Source: Algoriphagus sp. A40 (lineage in GTDB: Bacteria > Bacteroidota > Bacteroidia > Cytophagales > Cyclobacteriaceae). From it: a stretch of DNA of 64,000 bases. Position 1 is the first letter of the stretch, and every line of letters starts with the position of its first letter. The position numbers and the translations under genes are program-made. The notes below the pieces were generated by a model. The model did no database searches and was not told the origin of the DNA. It worked only from the letters and a program-made list of their open reading frames with translations. The stretch lies in assembly GCF_002002735.1 (NCBI RefSeq), contig NZ_MUNY01000072.1, positions 310,001 through 374,000 on the forward strand, read 5' to 3'. This document shows positions 1 through 8,730 of the stretch, piece by piece.

Positions 1-20
1 TTGCATCTAATGTCTTACAA

Positions 21-635
21 TCACATCTTCTCCATCACAAAGACTCCCATTGCCCGCTGCCCATGTACAAGCACGGATTTGGGATTTTCCAAATTTCGAA
101 ATCCCATTTTCTCCAAGTTATCCACATGCATTTGGGTGAGCAAAAAGCGTGTAGATCCATCAGGGAGCAAGTATTTACCGTCATTCATCGGTAAACTTTC
201 TTCAATTACTCCTCCAAAGCCGGTTGCCATACGGAACCAGAAAATTCCACCCGGTTTCAAAACGCGGTAGATTTCCCTGATCATTTGCCAGAAGTTATCC
301 ACACTGTCTGCAAAATGTAATACTGCCGAACAAATAACCGCATCAAATGCACCGGCATGGAATGGAATGTCCTCCAATCTTCCAATCTGAAATCGGTGAA
401 TATCGAAATCCGGATTCAGGCTCTTAGCCCGAAAGCGACAATATTGGATTGCCGTCTCATTCGGGTCAATCCCAAAAACCTGATAGCCCTGGTTGATAAA
501 ATAAATGGTATTTCTCCCCTCCCCACATCCGGCATCCAGGATTTTCATTTCCTTGGAAAATCGACTTTTCAGGATTTGGTCCAGAAGATAGATATCCACA
601 TTTCCGAGCAGACGATTGAGTTCAGTCGGTTCCAT
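21..635 (-). CDS. class I SAM-dependent methyltransferase
   Basis: A 204-residue protein with the Rossmann-type SAM-binding motif DAGCGEGRN at residues 34-42, an acidic ribose-binding Asp in GIDPN around residue 57, and the post-motif VLKPGG typical of Methyltransf_11/25 families. The length suits a single catalytic domain without a separate substrate domain, so the methylated substrate cannot be read from the sequence. It starts at ATG and its first 14 bases overlap the end of the patatin-like gene, so the two are probably co-transcribed on the minus strand. The family call is secure. The substrate is unknown. Confidence 0.88.
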   Translation of the reverse strand: MEPTELNRLLGNVDIYLLDQILKSRFSKEMKILDAGCGEGRNTIYFINQGYQVFGIDPNETAIQYCRFRAKSLNPDFDIHRFQIGRLEDIPFHAGAFDAVICSAVLHFADSVDNFWQMIREIYRVLKPGGIFWFRMATGFGGVIEESLPMNDGKYLLPDGSTRFLLTQMHVDNLEKMGFRNLENPKSVLVHGQRAMGVFVMEKM

Positions 636-1524
636 TTTCCAATTGATCTAGGGCAATTTTGGCTTTTTGTCGGCCGATTTCGATCATTTCGGCAGCCCGG
701 TAAAATTCCAGGGTTCCGGCTTGCTTTCGGGAAATTCTCACAGTCACATCCACTGGATATTTTTCAATCAGCAACTCGCAAAATCTGTCCTGAAGTAACT
801 CAAAGGAGCGTGTAATGATACTCAAAGAGCTCATAGAGGGAGATTTTTCTTTTTTTATTTCTTCAGGAAAATAATGTGTCATTTTTCTGTGGTAATCCTT
901 TACCCAATTTGGAACTGAAATAAAGCTCTTCCCTTTTTCGTCTTTTTTGGGTGGCTCGACAAAAAGGTAATCAGGCCCATTGACTTCCACGACCACCAAA
1001 AGTCGGTTTTCATGGGTGGAAATGAGGGAGATCGGAACGGGATTCATGACTCCCCCGTCAATGTATTCGTGTCGATGGTGCTTGGCTGGCTGGAAAACAG
1101 ATGGAATACTTCCCGATGCCCGGATTGCTGCATACAGGCTCCCTTCCCTAAAAATGACTTCATTTCCACTTTTATAATCCACTGCGTTGCAGGAAAATGG
1201 GACCGTCAAATCCTCAATCTGGCAGTCGTTGACCACATTTTTTAAGGCATTATACACTTTTTCACCCTTTATAAATCCCCTGCTCGAAAATGTAAAATCC
1301 ATTAAAGAGAAAACGTCAATCCTGTCCAGGTTGCAAATCCAATCCTTGAACTCCGGCATTTTGCCGGCTGCATACATCCCGCCTACCAGGGCGCCCACAG
1401 AGCATCCGGCAATTTCAGCAATCTCGTAGCCGCGGTTTTCGAGCTCTTCGATGACACCTACATGCGCCAATCCTCTCGCTCCTCCGCTGCTCAAAACCAA
1501 TGAAACTGTTTTCTTTTTTGACAT
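622..1524 (-). CDS. patatin-like phospholipase / acyl hydrolase
   Basis: A 300-residue cytoplasmic-looking protein (no signal peptide) with the full patatin catalytic set: glycine-rich oxyanion motif GGARG at 14-18, nucleophile elbow GCSVG with Ser42, and DGG at 156-158 providing the Asp of the Ser-Asp dyad. It resembles the RssA/YlbK-type bacterial patatins, which lack a beta-barrel. The expected activity is hydrolysis of an acyl ester from a lipid. It lies immediately upstream of, and overlaps, the methyltransferase gene. The patatin family assignment is firm. The natural lipid is not known. Confidence 0.9.
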   Translation of the reverse strand: MSKKKTVSLVLSSGGARGLAHVGVIEELENRGYEIAEIAGCSVGALVGGMYAAGKMPEFKDWICNLDRIDVFSLMDFTFSSRGFIKGEKVYNALKNVVNDCQIEDLTVPFSCNAVDYKSGNEVIFREGSLYAAIRASGSIPSVFQPAKHHRHEYIDGGVMNPVPISLISTHENRLLVVVEVNGPDYLFVEPPKKDEKGKSFISVPNWVKDYHRKMTHYFPEEIKKEKSPSMSSLSIITRSFELLQDRFCELLIEKYPVDVTVRISRKQAGTLEFYRAAEMIEIGRQKAKIALDQLENGTD

Positions 1525-1671
1525 ATATTTAGAGATTGAAAAAAGATCTTTAAATCAAAAATCACCAGCGAAACTGAGCTTGAGCAGAGCATCACATGCG
1601 GCGATATTCATTTAAATGCTAGATTCAATTTGCCTTTAAAAATCAAAAGTTATCCTACGAAAGTAAGCAAT

Positions 1672-2094
1672 ATGAGCCAATTTAAACCCTTTCACCTGGC
1701 ATTTCCAATCCGAGATATAGCCGAAACCCGTGCATTTTATGGCGATTTGTTAGGTTGCGACATCGGTCGAAGTACCGATAAATGGATCGATTTCAACTTC
1801 TTCGGTCATCAGCTTTCTGCCCATATCAAGCCTGATGAACTGGCAATTGCCAAGACCAATATAGTGGATGGGAAGTATGTTCCGGTACGTCATTTCGGGG
1901 CAATTTTGGGTTGGGATGAATGGCACGATCTTGCCGATAAGCTTAAAGCCCATGGGATCGAATTTGTGATTGAGCCCTATATCCGTTTCAAAGGCGAAGT
2001 GGGAGAGCAGGCCACCATGTTTTTTTTGGATCCCTGCGGAAATGCCCTGGAGTTTAAATCATTTCAGGACCCTACCCAGATTTTTGCCAAATAG
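1672..2094 (+). CDS. VOC-superfamily (glyoxalase/dioxygenase fold) protein
   Basis: A 140-residue protein beginning MSQFKPFHLAF. The ATG at 1672 is preferred over an in-frame TTG 42 bases upstream, because the VOC fold begins right at this Met. Two beta-alpha-beta-beta-beta modules are suggested by the N-terminal FHLAFPIRD (His8), a central RHFGAILGWDEWHDL and the C-terminal GNALEFKSF, where His and Glu are the usual metal ligands. Bacteroidota relatives are annotated as glyoxalase or bleomycin-resistance proteins, but the reaction is unproven. The next gene, a PLP enzyme, starts 6 bases after the stop, suggesting an operon. Confidence 0.85.
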   Translation: MSQFKPFHLAFPIRDIAETRAFYGDLLGCDIGRSTDKWIDFNFFGHQLSAHIKPDELAIAKTNIVDGKYVPVRHFGAILGWDEWHDLADKLKAHGIEFVIEPYIRFKGEVGEQATMFFLDPCGNALEFKSFQDPTQIFAK

Positions 2095-2100
2095 TCAGCC

Positions 2101-3156
2101 ATGAACTATCGCTACCTCGATCATGGCATTGGTAGGATGATCGAGCTGGAAGGCAAAGACTACCTGTATTTTAGCGGGACATCTTATCTCGGCATTGCCC
2201 AGGACGTGGATTTTCTGGATGTCTTGGCCAACAATATATTCGAGTTTGGAGCTAACCACGGACAAAGCCGGATCAATAACATTCGCCTCAGGGTTTTTGA
2301 CGAGTTTGAAGAAAGCTTTGCCTTATCGGCAGGATCCGAGTCGGCAGCGGTGTTCAGTTCGGGATATCTTGCCGGAATTGCAGCCTGGAAGTCACTGATC
2401 GTTGGGACAAATGAGGTATGGATCGCGCCGGATACACACCCAGCGGTGATTCCGGATACTTTTTCTGCCCCTATCCAATTCCATTTTATCCAATGGAAAA
2501 ATGCCTGTTTAGAAAAAGCAGACCAACTTTCTCCACGCAAAATTCTGCTGATCGGCAATGCAGTAGATCCCTTAGCCTGCGAAATTCACGATTATTCCTG
2601 GGTAGCGGAGATTGCCCAGAAACACCAGGTAAGCCTGCTGATCGATGACAGCCACGCCTTTGGCACCTTCGGAAACATAATCTTTGGCACCTACCAGCAG
2701 TGGAATTATCCAGGAGTAAATCTACTGGTTTCAGGATCTTTGGGTAAGGGACTTGGGCTTCCGGCAGGGATTGTTTTGGGAAAAGATCGGCAAATCTTGC
2801 AAATCAAGGAAACTCCGCTTTTTGGAGGGGCTTCCCCGGGTTCACCTGCCCATTTGGCAACTTTCTTGGAAATGCAAGAGCGCTATTTGGAGAAAAAAGA
2901 CTGGCTGGAAGAGGCCTGTAAGCTCTTTTCCCAAGAAATCTCGGACATCCCGCAGATCAAAGGCAGCAGGGAGTTTCCAGCTTTTGTCTATTCTGAGGAC
3001 AAGTGGGTGATCGAGTTTGAAAAAGCAGGAATTATTACTTCCTCCTTTCCCTATCCTACACTTCAAAGCCGAAGGGTAAACCGAATAGTCATCTCCGGTT
3101 TTCACGAAAAAGAAGACCTGATGTACCTCAGCGATATTATCCACAATTTCCTTTGA
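2101..3156 (+). CDS. PLP-dependent aminotransferase class I/II, alpha-oxoamine-synthase-like
   Basis: A 351-residue fold-type I PLP enzyme. It shows IDDSHAFG at 181-188 (Asp pairing with the pyridine nitrogen, His stacking) and the Schiff-base Lys216 in SGSLGKGLG. The overall pattern (NHGQSRINN near residue 52, FSSGYLAG at 85-92) resembles the BioF/KBL/serine palmitoyltransferase family, but the protein is some 40-50 residues shorter than typical members and the usual GSGGSR stretch is replaced. It may therefore be a diverged synthase or aminotransferase. It is translationally close to the VOC gene before it and the serine hydrolase after it. Confidence 0.85.
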   Translation: MNYRYLDHGIGRMIELEGKDYLYFSGTSYLGIAQDVDFLDVLANNIFEFGANHGQSRINNIRLRVFDEFEESFALSAGSESAAVFSSGYLAGIAAWKSLIVGTNEVWIAPDTHPAVIPDTFSAPIQFHFIQWKNACLEKADQLSPRKILLIGNAVDPLACEIHDYSWVAEIAQKHQVSLLIDDSHAFGTFGNIIFGTYQQWNYPGVNLLVSGSLGKGLGLPAGIVLGKDRQILQIKETPLFGGASPGSPAHLATFLEMQERYLEKKDWLEEACKLFSQEISDIPQIKGSREFPAFVYSEDKWVIEFEKAGIITSSFPYPTLQSRRVNRIVISGFHEKEDLMYLSDIIHNFL

Positions 3157-3158
3157 AA

Positions 3159-4391
3159 ATGAAGAATCTGCTCGCAATCGCTGCTGCATTTGCCATTCTA
3201 TCTTCCTGTACCCAGGAAGAAAAGAGGCCTTTTGAAACCGGATTCGAAGATTATCCCACCCTGAAGCGGGTCTTGGTGGATAGTAGTGCCTATCAGGTCC
3301 AGATTCTTTACACTCAAATAGACCGAAATGAACACGGGAATCCGATGTTTACTGATTTCAGTTTTAACCTCGACGATGCTCATTATTTCTATCCTGCTTC
3401 CACCGTCAAATTGCCGATTGCTTTATTGGCTTTGGAATGGCTTGAGGAACAAAATCTCGAGGGTTTGACCTTGGAAACGACCATGCTGACGGATTCGGTC
3501 AGAACCTCACAGATTCCGTTTTTTTCTGATTCCACCTCCCAAAATGGCCTTCCAAGTATCGGACATTACATCAAAAAGATTTTGTTGGTCTCTGATAATG
3601 ACGCAGCAAACCGACTCTACGAATTGCTGGGATTGGACTACATCAACCGAAAGTTGAAGGAAAAGGGATTGAATCATACGGTGATTACTCAGCGATTGAG
3701 CTTTCCGATTTCTCCTGCAGAAAACCGGCATTTTAACCCGATCCGGTTTGTAGATAAGTCGGGAAACACGATTTTGGAAATCCCGGCCCGGCAAACTGAC
3801 AGCGTCTTTGTTGTTCCCGGAAATCCTCAATTAGGTAAGGCTCATTATTGGAATGATTCCCTGATTCAGAGCCCGATGGATTTCAGTTTCAAGAATAAAT
3901 TTGCCCTGTCAGACCTCCACGGAGTGGTCAAGAGGATCACCTTTCCGGGTGGTTTTGTAGGAGAGGAACGCTTCAACCTAAATGAGGAGCACCGCAATTT
4001 CATCCTGAAATACATGAGTATGCTTCCCCGGGAAAGTGACTACCCGAAATACGACACTGCGGAGTTTTACGATGGGTATTCCAAATTTTTCAAGTTTGGA
4101 GCTTCCAAAAATCCGGTCCCAAATCATTTCCGAATTTTCAACAAGACAGGCTGGTCTTACGGGTACATGATCGATGGGAGCTATTTTGTGGACTTCGAAA
4201 ATGGTGTCGAATTCCTGGTTTCAGCAGTGGTCTATGCCAATGAAGACGGTGTGCTCAATGACAACAAGTATGAATACGAAGAGATCGGAAAACCCTTTTT
4301 CGCCGAATTGGGTGAGTACCTGAACCAGCTTGAACTCAAGCGGAAAAAGCAATTATCTCCGGATTTGAGTGGTTTTAGGTTTGAGTATTAA
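3159..4391 (+). CDS. class A beta-lactamase-like serine hydrolase, lipoprotein
   Basis: A 410-residue predicted lipoprotein: a short hydrophobic signal ends in the lipobox ILSSC with Cys17. All three penicillin-recognising motifs are present: STVK (Ser81/Lys84), SDN (145-147) and KTG (329-331). It is longer than true class A beta-lactamases (about 290 residues) and I see no clear omega-loop Glu, so a cell-wall or peptide hydrolase role is as likely as drug hydrolysis. The ATG at 3159 follows the preceding gene's stop by two bases, and a TTG at 3153 would overlap that stop. The fold is secure and the substrate unknown. Confidence 0.85.
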   Translation: MKNLLAIAAAFAILSSCTQEEKRPFETGFEDYPTLKRVLVDSSAYQVQILYTQIDRNEHGNPMFTDFSFNLDDAHYFYPASTVKLPIALLALEWLEEQNLEGLTLETTMLTDSVRTSQIPFFSDSTSQNGLPSIGHYIKKILLVSDNDAANRLYELLGLDYINRKLKEKGLNHTVITQRLSFPISPAENRHFNPIRFVDKSGNTILEIPARQTDSVFVVPGNPQLGKAHYWNDSLIQSPMDFSFKNKFALSDLHGVVKRITFPGGFVGEERFNLNEEHRNFILKYMSMLPRESDYPKYDTAEFYDGYSKFFKFGASKNPVPNHFRIFNKTGWSYGYMIDGSYFVDFENGVEFLVSAVVYANEDGVLNDNKYEYEEIGKPFFAELGEYLNQLELKRKKQLSPDLSGFRFEY

Positions 4392-4475
4392 AACCCTTTT
4401 GTGATATAGTTCAATCTGACCATTGAGTTTTCCGCGAAGAACTTTCAAGTTTTAAAGCTTTGTTGGTTTGGCTTC

Positions 4476-6689
4476 CTAGAGATTCAACCAATAATTCAGC
4501 TTGAGTACCAAAGACCGCTGCTTTGGAGCGAAGTCTCCTGGAAAATAGTTGTCTGTATAGACCAAAAAGAAATCCGAAACCGGTGCATATCTCCACTGCA
4601 ACCGGGTGTTGATATTCAGATTATCGATCTGATTGTTGTATTGGACAAAGGTCGTCCAGAAGAGACTTTTGGAAAAAGTCAGATCAATGCGTGGCCCCAC
4701 CAACACAAGATCGGCGTCATTTTGGGGTTCCGGAAGCCGGATTCGAGCATAATTGAAATTCATGGAAATATTGGCCAAGTAGCCCAGTCTTAATCCCATC
4801 TGACTGGTCATTCGCTGGAAGTTTCCGGTAAAATACTGACCAGCTTCGGCTTCCATTAAGATGTTGAATACGTTTCTGGGATTACTTTGGTACTCTACCT
4901 TCACTGTCTTGTTGGTATAGTCTGTTCCAGCAAGGAGGGCTTCTCCTCCAGTTCTGGTGGGATCAAAGTCTTCAAAAAGGTAAACATACCGGTTGCTTTG
5001 TGTCACGATCAATTCTGAAAGTGAATTGAAGCGAACCAAATAACTGATGTTTATATCCCGATCAGTCTGACCCAATTGCTCATTCCAATAGCCCTCAAAT
5101 TCCAGTTTGGGTCCATGCCGATTGATCAGCTTGGAATTGGGATAAAATAAATAGGACACATCAGGATTAATTCTTTTGAAATCCGTCCGGGGTACATAGC
5201 CGACAGCCGGGTTAAATTCTTTTCCAATGTCCAGAATACTGACACTCCAATTCCAATGAATGTCGGAAAAGATCAAAAGGGCATTGAAGGAATAAGGAGA
5301 TTGTTTTTCTCCCGACTCAAAAGTCCGGTGATAAAACACCTTTCCGGTCCATTTCCCGTCAGCGGAATTAAGATTGTAATCTACCCCCAGAAGCCTGTTG
5401 TAGGCCGTTGGGTCAAAAAGTTGTTGGTATTCATCCAAAGCCAAGGATTCACGATCTACATAGATCAAGCCGATATTGGACCTGGTAAATACCTTCTTTT
5501 GAATAGCCATCACCGTGAAATTTTTCCCGGAAATCCCCGCCTCATCATCCGTGGCAGTTTGCATATTCATGGCCCCGATTCTCCAATCCTGGGTCACTTT
5601 TCCGCTCAAGCGGGTACCATAGATGATTTGGCTTTGCACATTTTGCCCTGTGGCAGAATCAATGTCAACACCAATTCTTCGTGAGAAAAATGGCCTGGAA
5701 TTGGGGTGTCCGAAACTTTCAAAGAGGTCGGCATTTTCAAGGAAAAACTGCCGTCGCTCGGGAAAAAAAATCTCAAAGCGATCTAGATTCGTCACCTGCT
5801 GATCGACCTCTACCTGGGAAAAATCCGGGTTGAAAGTCAGATCGAGGTTCAATGCCGGACCAATCCCGATTTTTGCATCTCCACCAAAGGAAGGTTTCAA
5901 TTCTTCCGAAGTTCCTTCCAGAAAATTCTTTGAAGTTCGTGCTGCTGTATAGGGGATCAAGGAAATATTTGCAGCCGATTTTTTGATCGGCTCCTCAAAA
6001 ATCAGTTTGCGGCTGTAAGCCAGAGAAAGAATCGGAAAATTTCTCGGGATAGGCGTCCAGGTGCTCCTTTCTCCATATTCGCTGTCGATTCGATAGAAAT
6101 TTGCATTCCAGTTTTGAGCTCCGTCGCTAAAGCGTATAGTAGAAAGAGGGATGATCAATTCTGCCTGCCAGTGGTTTTCAAATATTTTTGCTTCGGAAAA
6201 CCATTTATTGTCCCAGGCTAAACTTAGATCCTCAGAGCGGGAACCTCCATTGGAAACCAAACCTTCGCGCTGTACACCGTATGGATTTATTCCGAATTGA
6301 AATGCATTGGTCTTGTCATTGAAAGTGTCCAAAACGATTACGATGGCGTCATTTTGCTCACCTCTAAAATCTCGGCGGAGGGAAGTGGAAACGTAATTTC
6401 GTGGACCCAGATTTTCCATCACTGCGGCGATGTACAGATTGTGCTCATCAAAGGCAATTTTTACCCTGGTCCGAACTTTGGAGGCCGAAGTGTCGGAAGG
6501 AAAATATTGGGTAAAGTTTCCATTCCATCCTTCCGAATCAGTCCAAATGGCTTCATCCAGATTTCCGTCGAGCGTGATTGGCTCTTTCAGTTTAAATGCA
6601 AAGGCATTAGACTCTGGAACCGTCTGTGAATTTGTCGAAAAGGAAATCAGGAAGCAAGCAAATGCTGCAAATCCAAAGGAAAGTTTCAT
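4476..6689 (-). CDS. CBM9-like / DUF5916 domain protein, secreted or outer membrane
   Basis: A 737-residue protein with a Sec signal peptide (hydrophobic residues 5-20). The N-terminal part (about 30-220) looks like the family 9 carbohydrate-binding-module fold that precedes DUF5916: a LDGNLDEAIW-type opening, then WFSEAKIF and IPLSTIRF. The remainder (about 230-737) is DUF5916, rich in alternating hydrophobic/polar beta strands with many aromatic residues, and ends LKLNYWLNL like an outer-membrane barrel. The molecular role is unknown. It is convergent with the serine hydrolase gene, and no strong terminator is visible in the 84-base gap. Confidence 0.88.
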   Translation of the reverse strand: MKLSFGFAAFACFLISFSTNSQTVPESNAFAFKLKEPITLDGNLDEAIWTDSEGWNGNFTQYFPSDTSASKVRTRVKIAFDEHNLYIAAVMENLGPRNYVSTSLRRDFRGEQNDAIVIVLDTFNDKTNAFQFGINPYGVQREGLVSNGGSRSEDLSLAWDNKWFSEAKIFENHWQAELIIPLSTIRFSDGAQNWNANFYRIDSEYGERSTWTPIPRNFPILSLAYSRKLIFEEPIKKSAANISLIPYTAARTSKNFLEGTSEELKPSFGGDAKIGIGPALNLDLTFNPDFSQVEVDQQVTNLDRFEIFFPERRQFFLENADLFESFGHPNSRPFFSRRIGVDIDSATGQNVQSQIIYGTRLSGKVTQDWRIGAMNMQTATDDEAGISGKNFTVMAIQKKVFTRSNIGLIYVDRESLALDEYQQLFDPTAYNRLLGVDYNLNSADGKWTGKVFYHRTFESGEKQSPYSFNALLIFSDIHWNWSVSILDIGKEFNPAVGYVPRTDFKRINPDVSYLFYPNSKLINRHGPKLEFEGYWNEQLGQTDRDINISYLVRFNSLSELIVTQSNRYVYLFEDFDPTRTGGEALLAGTDYTNKTVKVEYQSNPRNVFNILMEAEAGQYFTGNFQRMTSQMGLRLGYLANISMNFNYARIRLPEPQNDADLVLVGPRIDLTFSKSLFWTTFVQYNNQIDNLNINTRLQWRYAPVSDFFLVYTDNYFPGDFAPKQRSLVLKLNYWLNL

Positions 6690-6774
6690 GTAAGGTCGGA
6701 GGCAGCAAAAGTAAGTGCAGGAAAGCTTTCCTATTGAGGAATTTTACCAATGGTAAACCTTGATTTTCTGGCGG

Positions 6775-7206
6775 TCAATCGGTGCCGAATGCTGTAAGTA
6801 CCAGACTTCTATTTCCGCCATGATGTCGGAATTCACAGAGGTAAATTCCCTGCCAAATTCCCAAAGCGAGTTTACCGGTTGAAATTGGAATTTGTAGGTT
6901 TACGCCAAAAAATGCGCTTTTGATGTGTGCAGGCATATCATCATCTCCTTCATAATTGTGAACAAATCGAGGAAAGGATTCTGGAATCAGCTCGTTGACA
7001 AAAGTTTGGAAATCCCTTCTCACTGTCGGGTCTGCATTTTCATTGATGCAAAGCCCTGCAGAAGTGTGCTGTAGGAACACCTGAAGAAATCCTATCCTGA
7101 TTTGTCGGATATCAGGGATGGCTTTTTCGATTTGATCGGTGATGAGGTGATAGCCCTGTGGATAACTCGGAAGGCGAAGGGGTTTTTGAAAAAAGAACTG
7201 ACTCAC
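6775..7206 (-). CDS. YjbQ/UPF0047 family protein (secondary thiamine-phosphate synthase family)
   Basis: A 143-residue single-domain protein carrying the UPF0047 signature: HTSAGLCINENADP, then DDMPAHIKSAFFG, and C-terminal GIWQGIYLCEFRHHGG. E. coli YjbQ has weak thiamine-phosphate synthase activity, hence the family name. Whether that is the physiological role is unclear. The start is GTG, overlapping the TGA of the TfoX-like gene by 4 bases, so it is translationally coupled as the last gene of an FAH-TfoX-YjbQ operon. A TPP riboswitch lies divergently about 1.3 kb away. Confidence 0.9.
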   Translation of the reverse strand: MSQFFFQKPLRLPSYPQGYHLITDQIEKAIPDIRQIRIGFLQVFLQHTSAGLCINENADPTVRRDFQTFVNELIPESFPRFVHNYEGDDDMPAHIKSAFFGVNLQIPISTGKLALGIWQGIYLCEFRHHGGNRSLVLTAFGTD

Positions 7207-7559
7207 TTTTTGCTTTTTTTAGCCAATGGGTTGTATGTTAATGCTGCATTGATCCAGTACTCCAATTGCTCCTTCAAATCAAATCCTTCAGGATAAACGA
7301 ACACAAAACCTTTCATTGGTTTTCCATTGAAATTCATATGACGTGCTCCGTGTTTCTTCAAAGCGTCTTCATAGGCGATCTCACCAACCCTGACCATGAG
7401 TCTATTTTCACCTGTAACTTTGTCCTGATCCAGCCCAAGCAGCATTTTTTCATCCACCAAGATCACTTGCCCACCCATCATCTTTTTGGGAATGAATGGG
7501 ACTTTTTGGGATTTCAGAATTCTTGAAATCCTGTCAAGCTGGTAGGAATCAAAAGCCAT
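7203..7559 (-). CDS. TfoX N-terminal domain protein
   Basis: A 118-residue protein that is essentially one TfoX/Sxy N-terminal domain, with KKMMGGQVILVDEKMLLGL followed by the MNFNGKPMKGFVFV segment and a basic lysine tail. It lacks the C-terminal domain found in the competence regulator Sxy, so a competence role is not implied. Many Bacteroidota carry this one-domain form with unknown function. It starts 6 bases after the FAH-family stop and overlaps the YjbQ start by 4 bases, which places it in the middle of a three-gene operon. Confidence 0.82.
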   Translation of the reverse strand: MAFDSYQLDRISRILKSQKVPFIPKKMMGGQVILVDEKMLLGLDQDKVTGENRLMVRVGEIAYEDALKKHGARHMNFNGKPMKGFVFVYPEGFDLKEQLEYWINAALTYNPLAKKSKK

Positions 7560-7565
7560 TTTTAA

Positions 7566-8411
7566 TCAAATTTTCCCCACTTTATTCTCCAGAGTCCCGA
7601 TCCCCTCAATGGTGATTTTCACAATATCACCCGCTTGAAGCGTAAAATTATCCGGTACGATTCCCGTTCCCGTCATCATCAGACAGCCAATTGGGAAAGT
7701 ATTAGCACGGAAAAGCCAATCTGCCAATTCCTGAGGTTTACGCTTCATTTGGGCCAAGGTAGTTTCCCCCGAAGCTTCGATTTTTCCAACTCGATGGATT
7801 TCGAGGCTGATTTTTGTCGTGTCGGGGAGCATTTCCTCCTGAATCAGGATGCAAGGACCGATGGCGGCGCAACCCGGATAAACTTTGGCCTGCGGCAAAT
7901 ACAAGGGATTTTCTCCCTCAATGCTGCGGCTGCTCATATCATTGCCCACGGTGAATCCCTGCACTTTTCCCGAAGGAGAAATCAACAATGTCAACTCCGG
8001 TTCAGGAACGTCCCAAGTGGAATCTTTGCGGATATTTACTGTTTCTCCAGGATTGGAAACGCGGCTCGAGGTCGCTTTGAAGAATAATTCGGGACGGTCG
8101 GCTGCATAAACTTTGTCATAAAAATCCGCTCCACCGGCATCCTGGGATTCTTCCATTCTGGCAGTTCGGCTGCGGTAATAAGTCACCCCAGCTGCCCAAA
8201 CTTCCTGATTTCCCATAGGAGCCAAAAGGCCTTCTTCTTTTAGTTCTTCAGCTTTTTCAAAAGAAATTTTCTCCCAATGTGTGGCTTCCGATTTCAAGAG
8301 TTGGGGCAAATGCTCCCTTCCCAAAAGCTGATCCCAATCGAGTTCGGGGCCAAGAAAGATGCCATTGTCAGATTCTAAAAGTGTTCCAGCTGTCAGTTTG
8401 TAAAGCTTCAT
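7566..8411 (-). CDS. fumarylacetoacetate hydrolase (FAH) family protein
   Basis: A 281-residue enzyme of the FAH superfamily, which cleaves or isomerises beta-keto acids using a divalent metal. The metal-binding acidic cluster is visible in WDVPEPELTLLI, with the downstream Asp in DMSSRSIEGENPLYL and the family's C-terminal GDIVKITIEGIGTLEN. An N-terminal region of about 80 residues precedes the catalytic domain, as in the family including 2-hydroxyhepta-2,4-diene-1,7-dioate isomerases. The exact substrate cannot be inferred. It is the first gene of the minus-strand operon with TfoX-like and YjbQ genes, and is divergent from the TPP-riboswitch-controlled receptor. Confidence 0.9.
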   Translation of the reverse strand: MKLYKLTAGTLLESDNGIFLGPELDWDQLLGREHLPQLLKSEATHWEKISFEKAEELKEEGLLAPMGNQEVWAAGVTYYRSRTARMEESQDAGGADFYDKVYAADRPELFFKATSSRVSNPGETVNIRKDSTWDVPEPELTLLISPSGKVQGFTVGNDMSSRSIEGENPLYLPQAKVYPGCAAIGPCILIQEEMLPDTTKISLEIHRVGKIEASGETTLAQMKRKPQELADWLFRANTFPIGCLMMTGTGIVPDNFTLQAGDIVKITIEGIGTLENKVGKI

Positions 8412-8468
8412 AGGTTTGTTGGGGGTTTATTGCCGGGAATTTAGAAAAAAGGAATTGAAGGGCGAGAC

Positions 8469-8498
8469 TTGCAAAGAAACTTTTCGCGAGTACCTTTG
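8469..8498 (+). promoter_or_regulatory. Bacteroidota-type promoter upstream of the TPP riboswitch
   Basis: TTG at 8469-8471 and TACCTTTG at 8491-8498 are separated by 19 bases, matching the Bacteroidota sigma-70 consensus (TTG, then TAnnTTTG 19-21 bases later). The expected transcription start, a few bases downstream, falls just before the riboswitch begins, so the aptamer would sit at the very 5' end of the mRNA. Confidence 0.7.
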
Positions 8499-8507
8499 TT
8501 CAAGATC

Positions 8508-8588
8508 ATAAGGGGTGCCTTAACGAAACGGGCTGAGATCATACCCATACGACCTGATCCGGGTAATGCCGGCGAAGGGAAATGAGAA
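8508..8588 (+). promoter_or_regulatory. TPP (thiamine pyrophosphate) riboswitch, THI element
   Basis: All universally conserved THI-box blocks occur in order: GGGGTGCC, CTGAGA, ACCC, ACCTGATCCGGGTAATGCC and GGCGAAGGGA. Spacing between blocks is typical and the P3 extension is short. It precedes the TonB-dependent receptor gene on the same strand with about 150 bases between aptamer and ATG. Binding of TPP should lower receptor synthesis, marking the receptor as a thiamine-compound importer. The exact 5' and 3' limits of helix P1 are approximate. Confidence 0.95.
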
Positions 8589-8684
8589 AGTAAAGCGTTG
8601 CTGTCAATGAAAATGCCGAAGTGGTACCCTTCAGGCTATTCTGGAGTTTCTGTTTTGCAAACCGGGTAAACTGTCACAGAAGAC

Positions 8685-8730
8685 CTCCCTTGGGTTTTCT
8701 AATGTTTCACTCAAATGACCCGAAAGGGAG
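8685..8730 (+). promoter_or_regulatory. candidate Shine-Dalgarno-sequestering hairpin (riboswitch expression platform)
   Basis: CTCCCTT at 8685-8691 is perfectly complementary to AAGGGAG at 8724-8730, and the right arm is the purine-rich ribosome-binding site ending 7 bases before the ATG at 8738. GGGT (8692-8695) can additionally pair with ACCC (8718-8721). This would let the TPP-bound state hide the ribosome site. There is no U-tract typical of a terminator, so control of translation start is the likelier mode (inference). The rest of the gene-free 8412-8737 stretch shows nothing else I recognise. Confidence 0.5.

Noticed and set aside
3159..4391. Antibiotic-resistance class A beta-lactamase.
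   Set aside because: The motif set is general for penicillin-recognising serine enzymes. Size, lipoprotein anchor and lack of a clear omega-loop Glu argue against a specific resistance claim.
7203..7559. The TfoX-like gene might be a competence regulator.
   Set aside because: Only the N-terminal TfoX domain is present, and Bacteroidota single-domain homologues have no demonstrated competence role.
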